From the NCBI GenBank assembly GCA_900110395.1, contig FODP01000002.1, forward strand, positions 1 to 64,000: DNA of 64,000 nt. Reading direction: 5' to 3'. Numbering within the stretch: position 1 is the stretch's first letter; every line of letters begins with the position of its first letter. Origin of the DNA: Rhodospirillales bacterium URHD0017 (GTDB taxonomy: Bacteria > Pseudomonadota > Alphaproteobacteria > Reyranellales > Reyranellaceae). Of this stretch, positions 1 through 6,818 are shown piece by piece. Position numbers and translations under genes: made by a program. Under the pieces are notes generated by a model. It searched no databases, was not told where the DNA came from, and was given only the letters and a program-made list of their open reading frames with translations.

Positions 1-113
1 CTCCCACACACAGCGCTGGCTTTGCTGGAGCAGTACCCCTACCGCTCACGTCCAACGCTTCCCACACACACATGCTCTTTACGATATGCGCTGAGTATTT
101 GTTGTGACAATGC
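1..113. repeat. CCCACACA-flanked palindromic repeat, copy A
   Basis: The first 74 bases match bases 2777-2848 in the same orientation with about six substitutions and a 2-base length difference. Weaker similarity continues to about 113. The unit has an outer inverted repeat (AGCGCTGG with CCAACGCT, one G-T pair), an inner hairpin (AGCAGTA, CCCC, TACCGCT, one mismatch) and CCCACACA tracts at both ends. It may extend upstream of the window. It resembles a small non-coding mobile or REP-like element; the family is unknown to me. Confidence 0.65.
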
Positions 114-540
114 AGCATTATTTGATGGCGAGATGTCGCAGGGTGCAGACTTCTTGCATTCGCGGCCAGCCTTGCAACATATGCAGAAGCGCATGGCTTG
201 AGGTTGTCCCTCCAGTACAGCGGCATTTAGATATGCGCTTTTGGTCCTTCACCGGGATCGGCAAGCCGCGTAGTTTGCGCCCACCCACACACCGAGCGTG
301 TTCCCACCACGCGCTATTCAGAAGGCCCGGCCCCAACCGGGCCTTCTTTGCGTTTGGGAATTCCTGGCAGTTTGGTTAACGCAAAACGTGTTGTCGGCGT
401 ACGGCGCCTTTTCACGGGCGTGTGAGAGGTGCCTTGCTGCACGACCAGCGGCTCCGTCCTGTCGAAGCACCTCATCGCGCTCGGCGGCAGTACCTCCTTT
501 TGCTCATCGACGGATAAACCGCCCTTGCGTTTGATAAGAC
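114..540. other. Intergenic stretch without a supported gene
   Basis: No frame here shows the strong third-position GC bias of neighbouring genes, and no reading frame has a convincing ribosome binding site. A further C-rich element lies at about 280-318: a CCCACACA tract followed by a short GCGTG/CACGC hairpin. It resembles the palindromic repeats nearby. A strong terminator hairpin follows at 322-352. The transcript it ends is not identifiable. Confidence 0.5.
322..352 (+). terminator. Rho-independent terminator
   Basis: Perfect 9-bp stem AAGGCCCGG / CCGGGCCTT with a 6-base CCCCAA loop, followed by a T-rich tail (CTTTGCGTTT) on the plus strand. It ends an unidentified plus-strand transcript, possibly one entering from outside the window. 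Confidence 0.75.
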
Positions 541-912
541 ATGCCGAAAATGGAGTGGGCTGAATTTCAGCGCGACCATCATCGTCCGCATCTCTTGGTC
601 GTGAGCGTGGCAGCGAGGAAAGCATCCGACCCTCCCACAGAAGCGCCGGACCTCGAGCGTCTTGCGGTGAGATTGGGAGCCGCCGGCAACTATGCTTTTA
701 GGGTGGAAGGCACAACTCTTTTTGCCGCGTTTGAATACGATGGTGACGCTGAACGATTTGCAGAGGTGTTCAGGCCCACCAAGATTATCCGGGAACCGGA
801 ATGGGCCTCGAAGGCCTGGGCGCGGATGGATGGCGCCACTCTCCGAAGAATCGCGGACGTCCTCGGAGGCGTGCGCCTGACGACCAAAAGGCGAAGATTT
901 TCACCACACTAG
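541..912 (+). CDS. Hypothetical protein, 123 aa
   Basis: I do not recognise this protein. It is soluble and has no signal peptide or membrane segment. The middle (about residues 40-85) looks like a small alpha/beta fold, and the C terminus is very basic (KRRR near the end). No good Shine-Dalgarno sequence precedes the ATG. It lies between the terminator at 322-352 and a recombinase remnant, inside the interval bounded by the two palindromic repeat copies, so it may be cargo of an old mobile segment. Coding status is moderately supported by length and amino-acid composition only. Confidence 0.45.
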   Translation: MPKMEWAEFQRDHHRPHLLVVSVAARKASDPPTEAPDLERLAVRLGAAGNYAFRVEGTTLFAAFEYDGDAERFAEVFRPTKIIREPEWASKAWARMDGATLRRIADVLGGVRLTTKRRRFSPH

Positions 913-928
913 CTTCCATCGGGCCGCC

Positions 929-1270
929 CTACTCGCGCAACGCAAGCTGGAGGAGGGAACCGCGAGAGGATGGACGCCGAATGTGAATGAGTCCCGCCCG
1001 CTCCAGGCGCATCAGAACCCTGCCTGCCGTCATTGGGTACCATTGCTTGCCGTTTCGGAGAGTTGGTACGCCTCGACGATTTAATTCCCGGGCTACCGCG
1101 TTGTAGCTCATGGATCCTTCGGCCCAGATTTCCCGCATGACGGTTGCCAATTCGCGTGCGCGAAGATTTGCGGCGACCATATGTGACAGAGCGCCTCGCC
1201 TTCGGCCCCGGCAACGTAGCACTTCATCGGCGGAATTGGGATATCTCGTTGAGGCAACACAATTTTGCAT
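929..1270 (-). pseudogene. Serine-recombinase C-terminal fragment
   Basis: Residues about 35-100 resemble the recombinase/HTH region that follows the catalytic domain of resolvase-type serine recombinases. The pattern is a helix, then ARELNRRGVPT, then a G-K-x-W turn and a final helix with arginine and leucine spacing. The N-terminal resolvase domain with its catalytic serine is absent, and the first 30 residues look non-native; a shorter start at about 1180 is possible. I read it as the remnant of a site-specific recombinase, perhaps once responsible for moving this segment. It could alternatively be a small DNA-binding protein derived from one. Confidence 0.5.
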
Positions 1271-1688
1271 TTGCGGATCCGACGATGGAACAAGTGGTCG
1301 CTTCCAATTGCATCGCAGGGTAGTGTTTCAACAACCTCGCCTTATGGGTTGTTCCGGGCAATTTCGGATATCTGCGCCACTGAAACGGAATTGCCGTGAT
1401 AGCAAGGTCCTGTGGGAACGACCTCTCGACCGCCCAAGTGAGCGGGTCGCCCGCGCCTTGGCCAGAGTGGATCGACTGGACGCTACGCAGGCGCGCGAGA
1501 AAGCCTACGCCGAAGAGCGGGCGATAGCGAAGGCGAAGCCTAGAGCGCCTTCGGCGCCCTTTTTCATGTGTCCGGTTTGGACGAGCCCTGTCGGCCCCTC
1601 GAATAATGGAACGAAGCAGGGCGGTAAGTAGTAGGGGGTCACGGTGACGAAAGAACGGGCGCGCCGTCACCGCCACGCCGAGGCGGCG
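1271..1688. other. Intergenic stretch without a supported gene
   Basis: Several frames are open here on both strands, but none shows a recognisable domain or a start with a ribosome binding site. A plus-strand frame around 1400-1540 has a charged, Ala/Arg-rich composition and runs into a terminator-like hairpin at 1545-1564. It could be the tail of a decayed gene, but I cannot name it. Confidence 0.4.
1545..1564 (+). terminator. Short rho-independent terminator candidate
   Basis: GCGCC stem, TTC loop, GGCGC stem, then CC and a TTTTT run on the plus strand. The stem is only 5 bp but GC-rich and the U-tract is clear. It sits downstream of the remnant reading frame at about 1400-1540. Confidence 0.5.
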
Positions 1689-2486
1689 TCAGCGATTCTG
1701 TGTCAAGCGACGAGGCGCCTCTATCTTGACGTGCCAGTGCGAAAGCAGCTGCGGCATATTGAGATAGTTGCCGTCGAAACCAGCCAAACCGGCGAGCCGT
1801 TCTCTGTCCGCTACTTTGATGGTGCGCCCCTCCTTCGACAGGATATTGAGCCTGCGAAGCTCCTGGAGTGTGCGATTGACGTGGACGATCGAAAGTCCCG
1901 CCGCATCTGCCAGGTCCATCTGGCTGAGCGGAATGCTGGCGCTGTTGATGCCGACCGCTTCGCGCCGAGCGAGCTGCTCGCACAGGAGATGGGCGACGCG
2001 CTGAAGCGCTGGTTGTCGGCCAACATTGAGCAATCTTTTGCAGAATATGCTGGCCTCAAGCATGCTGGCGCGCCACAAGGCCAAGCCCAATGAAGGATAT
2101 TGCGCGATCAGCTGCTCAAGGTCCTTGTGCTCAATGATGCCGATCGAGCAGTCCGTCATAGCCGCTACAGCGACTTCATTGTTCGTTTCCGGCAGCACAT
2201 GCCGGTGCAGATCACAGAAGTCTCCAGCATACTGAAAGGCATATATCTGCCGGTTGCCGTCCGGGAGTCGCTCATACAGGCAGGCAACCCCCTCCAGCAG
2301 GAGCGTTGAATGCCTCGGCGACCCGCCGGGGGCGACAATGTCTTCGCCTCGACGAGGCCCCGCTCTCACCTCGATGCGGTTCAGAACGGCATCCAGTTCC
2401 GTGCCGCTGTCCACGCCCAAGTTCCTGAGTTTCTGAATCAGAGGATCAAAGAGCCGTCGCCCCGGTCGGCTCAGCAAACTGATCAT
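1689..2486 (-). CDS. Crp/Fnr-family transcriptional regulator
   Basis: A 265-residue regulator with an N-terminal cyclic-nucleotide-binding-type beta barrel (about residues 20-135), a long dimerisation helix (about 135-175) and a C-terminal winged HTH of the Crp type (about 175-240). The recognition helix contains LSIVHVNRTLQELRR, typical of Alphaproteobacteria. There is no N-terminal cysteine cluster, so an Fnr-type Fe-S sensor is unlikely. The ligand is unknown. I chose the ATG at 2486, 7 bases after a GGGGG ribosome binding site, over the in-frame TTG two codons upstream. It is monocistronic and flanked by mobile-element debris; its targets are not evident. Confidence 0.85.
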   Translation of the reverse strand: MISLLSRPGRRLFDPLIQKLRNLGVDSGTELDAVLNRIEVRAGPRRGEDIVAPGGSPRHSTLLLEGVACLYERLPDGNRQIYAFQYAGDFCDLHRHVLPETNNEVAVAAMTDCSIGIIEHKDLEQLIAQYPSLGLALWRASMLEASIFCKRLLNVGRQPALQRVAHLLCEQLARREAVGINSASIPLSQMDLADAAGLSIVHVNRTLQELRRLNILSKEGRTIKVADRERLAGLAGFDGNYLNMPQLLSHWHVKIEAPRRLTQNR

Positions 2487-2776
2487 GTGCAATCCCCCGC
2501 TGGTGCATCCTATCGACGAGACGAGCGTCCCCGATCCTGGATGGCACTGTTTGCCGCCTTGGCTGACGTCGATGCTGATGGTGCTGTTGAGACGCCGCGG
2601 TTGTTGCCGCGGGAAACTCAGGCCAGGCGGGGGCGATCGGGAGGTTTGAACCGGCCCGCCTGTTCGCTGCCGAGCGGCGTCTCACTGTCCTGATTGAAGG
2701 AAATCAACTTCGTGCAGCAGCACGATTCTCCCAGCGCGCCATTCAGGCGTGCTCCAACGTCGTCAATCATCAACGA

Positions 2777-2890
2777 CTCCCACACAAAGCGCTGGCCTTG
2801 CTGGAGCGGTACCCCTACCGCTCACACCCAGCGCTTCCCACACACATGTCACCAGTATCTCCTTTGCCGAGTTATCGCTGTGGCAATTGT
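2777..2890. repeat. CCCACACA-flanked palindromic repeat, copy B
   Basis: The better-preserved copy. The outer arms are a perfect 9-bp inverted repeat, AAGCGCTGG (2787-2795) with CCAGCGCTT (2828-2836). The inner hairpin is perfect: AGCGGTA (2805-2811), CCCC, TACCGCT (2816-2822). CCCACACA tracts lie on both sides. It is in direct orientation relative to the copy at 1-113, about 2.78 kb away, with a recombinase remnant and the Crp/Fnr gene between them. Confidence 0.7.
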
Positions 2891-2959
2891 GAGGTAAGCG
2901 CCACGATTGGCATCGGGACCATTTTACATTTTCAAATTTGCAGTTAGAACGCGGTCAAC

Positions 2960-3034
2960 ACCGTCGGGCAGCGAGAGAATTGATCTCGACTTGCCCTTCC
3001 CACACAGCCCACCCAAAGGGCACTGCCCGACGGT
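2960..3034. repeat. Three-armed inverted-repeat structure
   Basis: A perfect 12-bp outer stem, ACCGTCGGGCAG (2960-2971) with CTGCCCGACGGT (3023-3034), encloses two shorter arms. These are CGAGA/TCTCG (2972-2976, 2984-2988) and TGCCCTT/AAGGGCA (2992-2998, 3016-3022). The arms abut the outer stem, as in a three-way junction. The second loop carries a CCCACACA tract shared with the nearby repeats. It could be a structured RNA, a palindromic mobile-element end or an extrusion-prone site. Confidence 0.55.
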
Positions 3035-3188
3035 CCCCTTACATCAGCCCCGAGCTCTCCGCAGTTACGTGGATGTGCTGCGCGGGATACGAACTTTAAT
3101 GTTCGGGTGCGTGCTCGTGGTCAGTCGCGGTCGTGGTCTCTTGGCGCACAGGACCCACCAGGATAGTCCGCCTCCAAGCCTGGCTCTC

Positions 3189-3608
3189 GACGTGAATTCG
3201 CTGACCCTGCCGGTGGTGCAGGGCCTGGTGCTCACCGAGGCGTTCTACTGGGACCAGAACGACGAGACCCGCGCCTGGACCAAGCGCTTCCGCGCCAAGC
3301 GCGACAAGATCCCGAGCATGCTCACCGCCGGCGCCTACAGCGCGGTCAACCACTACCTCAAGGCCGTGCAGGCCGCCGGCACCGACGAGGAGGCGGTGAT
3401 GGCCAAGATGCGCGAGATCCCGGTCAACGACGTCATGACCAAGAACGGCAAGCTGCGCGAGGACGGCCGCCTGGTGCGCGACATGTACCTGTTCCAGGTG
3501 AAGTCGCCGCAGGAGTCCAAGAGCAAGGACGACACCTACAAGCTGCTGGCCACCGTGCCGGGCGACGAGGCGGACCGGCCGCTCAGGGATGGGAAGTGCC
3601 CCTACATA
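3189..3608 (+). pseudogene. C-terminal fragment of branched-chain amino-acid-type binding protein
   Basis: About 140 residues match the C-terminal third of Peripla_BP_6-type periplasmic substrate-binding proteins of ABC transporters. Recognisable pieces are VVQGLVLTEAFYWDQNDETR, an Ala-Val-x-HYLKAV helix, the NGKLREDGRLV strand and DMYLFQVK near the end. The signal peptide and first lobe are missing, and the frame runs past the normal end into unrelated sequence. High-GC3 codon usage begins abruptly at the fragment. No transporter partners are nearby, so this is a relic of a deletion or rearrangement. Confidence 0.75.
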
Positions 3609-3833
3609 AGTGATCGATCTGGCCTGACCGGGATTCGGAGGCCGCTGGCTGGGCGACCTTCGAACTGGCAAGCTGGCGCGTGGAGAACCGTGGAAGGTCG
3701 CGAATGAAGCTTTGCGCGCTTCGACTGGTCGCAGCCGTTCTTTGCCGGCTGCTCGGCGCTCAAGTCGCTGATCGCGCCGGCATGATGTCGATCGACGGAC
3801 GCTTTGCTGATGACTGATCGAAGGAGAGGGACT

Positions 3834-4091
3834 ATGCGCGGTCGCATACCAATGGTCGCTTATATGGTCGCGGCATTCCTGAGTGCCGTGACGTCCGTGG
3901 CGACGATCATCCAACCCCAGTGGTTCGAGCTCCTGTTCGACGAAGCACCGGACGACGGCGACGGAAGCCTTGAGACCATCGTTGCCGTTGTCGTTGCAGC
4001 ATTGGCCTGCGTCGCCTTCAGCATATTGGCTCGGCGCGAATGGGTCGGCGGACGGCTCGCCCGCCGGACAGCACCGGAAACCCGGGCCTGA
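3834..4091 (+). CDS. Small membrane protein, 85 aa
   Basis: Two hydrophobic segments are evident: about residues 5-27 (VAYMVAAFLSAVTSVATII) and about 48-65 (TIVAVVVAALACVAFSIL). An acidic stretch (DEAPDDGDGS) lies between them. The start is the ATG at 3834, preceded by a good ribosome binding site, AAGGAG at 3821-3826; an in-frame ATG ten codons earlier lacks one. No family is recognised. It converges with the deaminase gene that ends 30 bases downstream. If that deaminase is toxic, a membrane partner is conceivable, but opposite orientation argues against a classic toxin-immunity pair. Confidence 0.6.
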   Translation: MRGRIPMVAYMVAAFLSAVTSVATIIQPQWFELLFDEAPDDGDGSLETIVAVVVAALACVAFSILARREWVGGRLARRTAPETRA

Positions 4092-4120
4092 TCGCAACGT
4101 CGTCGTGGCAGGTTGGCGAC

Positions 4121-4756
4121 CTACAACAAGGTGATGGCCGGGGTTCCGGCATCGTTTGGGATCGCGGTGCGCGGCGCTGCCATGTGCCAGCCGACGGCCT
4201 GCAGCTCACGAAGGGACTGCGGCGTGGTTGCCTGAGGGGGCGTTTCAAACAGCGCGCCCCAGCGAAGCGTGGCAGGAAGGACGGGTGGCGTTTCTATCGC
4301 GGCCCCGACATAGACCCTTTGGCCGACGCGGCGGGTTGGCCCCCGCGAGACCGTCGTGCCCTTGGCCTTCATGGATTTCAACAGGCCCACCAGCATGTCG
4401 GCGCATGCGGTGCAGGGACTGTGACTGATCTCGATATCGACGCTCGTGAAGTCGCGGCCCCGCATGAACTCGAAGAATTGCGCCTCCGCGTGACTCCGAT
4501 TGCCATATCTGCGCAGGTCGGACGCCTCGCCTGTGTTCCAGGTGACGATCTCGAGCGCGCCCGCCCCGTCGATCCAGGTCGGCAGCACCCGGCCGCCCGG
4601 TATCCCGGCGCCGCGGTCCAACGCCGGGAGGTCGCGAATAGCGACGCCGAGCGCGGGTGCGACCCTTGCGACCATGGTGACGATGCGGCCGGGCGGCGGC
4701 GCCGGGCATCGGCGCAAAGCCTCATGCAGCTTGAGTAGCCGGCGATCCGCTGCCAT
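4121..4756 (-). CDS. Stand-alone cytidine-deaminase-fold protein (AID/APOBEC-like motif)
   Basis: A 211-residue protein carrying the zinc-dependent deaminase signature: His89-Ala-Glu91 (SHAEAQFFEF) and Cys115/Cys118 in SPCTACADML. His and the two Cys should bind zinc, and Glu91 should be the proton shuttle. HAE followed about 25 residues later by SPCxxCA, with F-F after HAE, resembles the AID/APOBEC and bacterial toxin-deaminase branch more than housekeeping Cdd or TadA (which has PCxMC). There is no signal peptide and no large toxin-delivery region. An AAGGAG ribosome binding site lies 7 bases before the ATG. The substrate (free base, nucleotide, RNA or DNA) cannot be told. The remaining ~80 N-terminal residues match nothing I know. 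Confidence 0.72.
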   Translation of the reverse strand: MAADRRLLKLHEALRRCPAPPPGRIVTMVARVAPALGVAIRDLPALDRGAGIPGGRVLPTWIDGAGALEIVTWNTGEASDLRRYGNRSHAEAQFFEFMRGRDFTSVDIEISHSPCTACADMLVGLLKSMKAKGTTVSRGPTRRVGQRVYVGAAIETPPVLPATLRWGALFETPPQATTPQSLRELQAVGWHMAAPRTAIPNDAGTPAITLL

Positions 4757-4913
4757 CGCTCGTCTCCTTGAGGATGGTGCAACTTTACCTGCGGCCGGCC
4801 GGATGTTTTGTGATGGATGCCACAGCGCGCGGAATTTCGCGCCCAGGCGGCCTCCGCCCGGAGACGCCTTGTTGAAGCGTGGGGAAAGCCACAGACCAGG
4901 CCTCCCTCGAGGG

Positions 4914-5327
4914 TCAGGCTAAGGTGCCGACAGCAGCTGACTTGGAGCACTGCACATGAAGGGCTTGCTGAGGGCACTGCTGTTCGATGGGATCGCGAAA
5001 GAGAGGCAACGGCACCTGGTCGACCAGCGCACCGTCGAGCGCGTACTGGCCGAGGATCACGCCGAGGCCGGTCCGTGTCGCGATGCGCCGCGAGGCAAGG
5101 CCAGTGGCCGCGAGATCGATCAGCCGGCCGTCGTCGGCGACCGGCACGATGATCGCCGGCCGGCCCGCAGGATCCGGGGCGTAGTAGCCATGCTCGACTG
5201 CCACCGACTCCACGCCCCACAGCGGCACGCCTTCAGCTGGCAGGCGCAGCGGCTCCAGGGTAGCGGCGACCTCCTGATGGCGGACGATGCGATGCGCCGC
5301 CACGAGCTCGCGCAGCAGGCCATTCAC
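4914..5327 (-). CDS. Hypothetical protein coupled to the excisionase-like gene
   Basis: A 137-residue protein beginning at a GTG whose last two bases form the start of the preceding gene's TGA stop (GTGA overlap), which implies translational coupling to the HTH protein upstream. Residues about 5-115 look globular and alpha/beta, with RPAIIVPVADDGRLIDLAATGL as the most ordered part; the last 25 residues are irregular. I do not recognise the family. Its coupling to an excisionase-like DNA-binding protein suggests a role in a prophage- or ICE-like module. An in-frame ATG 26 codons upstream would overlap the previous gene more and is less likely. Confidence 0.55.
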   Translation of the reverse strand: MNGLLRELVAAHRIVRHQEVAATLEPLRLPAEGVPLWGVESVAVEHGYYAPDPAGRPAIIVPVADDGRLIDLAATGLASRRIATRTGLGVILGQYALDGALVDQVPLPLFRDPIEQQCPQQALHVQCSKSAAVGTLA

Positions 5328-5533
5328 GGCCGCACCGAGTGGGCGGGCAAGCCGTCCAGCCAGGCCTTGATCGAGGGGACAGGAATCAGCGTTCGGCGGC
5401 CGCACTTCACGGCGCGCAGGCGGCCGGCGGCCAACTCGAGATAGAGCTTGCTGCGGGAAATCGCGAGCGCGCTGCAGGCCTCGCTTACCCGAAGGGCGGC
5501 GCGGGGAACCGCGGTGCTTTCGATGGACGGCAT
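5324..5533 (-). CDS. Excisionase / AlpA-like helix-turn-helix protein
   Basis: A 69-residue protein matching the MerR-like HTH_17 (excisionase) family. The pattern is a helix, ACSALAISRSKLYLELAAGR as turn and recognition helix, then a wing with R-A-V-K-C-G-R-R-T-L-I-P and a final helix (IKAWLDGL). Such proteins act as recombination directionality factors or small regulators of prophages and integrative elements. No intact integrase gene is in the window, so this is probably a survivor of a decayed element or a regulator. The downstream gene overlaps it by GTGA. A long imperfect inverted repeat lies about 60 bases upstream and may be its binding site. Confidence 0.75.
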   Translation of the reverse strand: MPSIESTAVPRAALRVSEACSALAISRSKLYLELAAGRLRAVKCGRRTLIPVPSIKAWLDGLPAHSVRP

Positions 5534-5590
5534 GGAGTCTCCTTGGACGACCGCGGAAGCTCCCTCATCTAAACGGAGACCTACATGACG

Positions 5591-5633
5591 ATGACAAGCG
5601 CCGAGTTGCTCCCGGCGTTGTGATTCTTGTCAT
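5591..5633. promoter_or_regulatory. Inverted repeat upstream of excisionase-like gene
   Basis: ATGACAAG (5591-5598) pairs perfectly with CTTGTCAT (5626-5633). An inner GCGCCG/CGGCGT-type pair partly extends the symmetry around an 8-base centre. It sits 58 bases upstream of the excisionase-like start codon on the minus strand. It could be an operator, a directionality-factor site or part of an attachment site. Confidence 0.4.
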
Positions 5634-5713
5634 GGCTCGATCCTGCGCCTTGTCAGGTCGTGCAACGGTGCGTTGACTGCCGCAACGCCGATCCGGAGAT
5701 TGATCAGCTGACG

Positions 5714-6574
5714 CTAGAAGCGTCCTTGGATGCCGCCCGCAAAAGAGCCCTTGAGGTCAATCTGCGGCCGCGATTCTGCGGCCTGGCTCGTCCAGTCAAT
5801 CGTGCCCCTGAAGTCGCCCTGCACGAACAGGCCAAGCTGGGGCACCGTTGCCCCGGGCTTGTCGACCAGCTTCAGGACGTAGCGGGCGTTCGCCGAACCG
5901 CCCACCGCGAACTGAATGGGCGGGCCGATTGATTTGAGGTCGAACACCGGCTTGACGCCCCACTGGAAGCCGAAGCTCATGGGCGAAACCGGATCGAGCT
6001 CGAGAGGCCCGACTTTCAGGACGGGTCTCGGCACGGCGCCGATGATCGTCCCGCGGAAAGGAAAGGACGGCGGCAGGTGATCGAGGAGCCGCATGATCTC
6101 GTTGAAGCTGCGCGTCGCCGGATCGACCGGATCGTTGCGAACCGGCACCGTCGTGAGGAAACTCACGGTCTGGCCCGAGGGTGTCAGCACCGGAATGCGG
6201 GACAACGAGTCGGGCGGAAGGAAAAATGGCGTCACGATTGGCGGCGTCAGCGGCGGCAACGTCAATGGCGGGATCAGACGTGGCGGCTTGATGCCGCGCG
6301 GCGCCCCAGCCGGCGTCGATGCCTGCTGCGGCACCAGGGCGAGCGTGATCGGAAGTTGCTCTTCCTCGAACAACTTGGCCATCGTCTGTGGCCCGACGAT
6401 GCCATCCGCCGTCAGCTGGTTCGCCTTCTGAAACTCGATCACGCGTGCGTGGGTTCGCGGCCCGAAATCGCCGTCCACCGCTAAAGGAGCAAGGCGGCGG
6501 ATGTGGAAATTCAGCACATCTTGAATGGCGCGGACATCTTCACCCTTCGTGCCCTGTCTGACCAGCCGGCCCAT
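5714..6574 (-). CDS. Peptidoglycan-binding-domain protein
   Basis: A 286-residue protein. Residues about 5-72 form a PG_binding_1 domain, with G-x-D-V-R-A-I-Q-D near the start, V-D-G-D-F-G-P-R-T and a closing G-I-V-G-P-Q-T-M. A proline-rich linker follows (about 90-130, with PPLTLPPLTPP). The C-terminal region (about 150-286) is beta-rich and ends in glycine/phenylalanine, but I cannot assign a family. There is no N-terminal signal peptide, so export would need another route, or the protein may act as a phage-like cell-wall factor. The ATG at 6574 follows a GGAGG site. Its neighbours are excisionase-like, which supports an accessory origin. Confidence 0.7.
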   Translation of the reverse strand: MGRLVRQGTKGEDVRAIQDVLNFHIRRLAPLAVDGDFGPRTHARVIEFQKANQLTADGIVGPQTMAKLFEEEQLPITLALVPQQASTPAGAPRGIKPPRLIPPLTLPPLTPPIVTPFFLPPDSLSRIPVLTPSGQTVSFLTTVPVRNDPVDPATRSFNEIMRLLDHLPPSFPFRGTIIGAVPRPVLKVGPLELDPVSPMSFGFQWGVKPVFDLKSIGPPIQFAVGGSANARYVLKLVDKPGATVPQLGLFVQGDFRGTIDWTSQAAESRPQIDLKGSFAGGIQGRF

Positions 6575-6818
6575 GCGAGCCTCCGTTTAAGGCAACCTCG
6601 TTCTCCCTGGACTGGGAGGCGGAAGCCGCTTGTTAAACTCCCATCACCGCGGCCCCAACTGTGGCAAGCTTTCCAGGGCGCAGATGTGACTTACCGCACG
6701 TCCCATGAGTTATATACTTGCGGTGGGATCGCTACCCGGCCTTCCTCGAACGACTGCGCAGCGGCCGACCCGGTTGCTCCAATAGCGGGATGGCTAGCGG
6801 CAGTGATAGCGTTTCCCC

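Larger units (their letters stand above)
2487..3188. other. Non-coding stretch rich in palindromes
   Basis: About 700 bases with no supportable gene. It contains copy B of the palindromic repeat (2777-2890) and a three-armed inverted-repeat structure (2960-3034). It ends where high-GC3 coding bias abruptly starts at about 3189, inside a decayed binding-protein gene. The reading frames present lack domains and ribosome binding sites. Confidence 0.55.

Noticed and set aside
114..379. Plus-strand frame of 91 codons near the window start
   Set aside because: Poor codon bias, no ribosome binding site, and it runs into the terminator and repeat-like sequence.
1110..1631. Plus-strand 173-codon frame opposite the recombinase remnant
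   Set aside because: No domain and no ribosome binding site. The minus strand there carries recognisable recombinase motifs.
3709..3800. Possible second gene fragment (FARFDWSQPFFAG frame) after the decayed binding protein
   Set aside because: The frame looks protein-like for about 25 codons, but I cannot match it to any family and it is too short to support.
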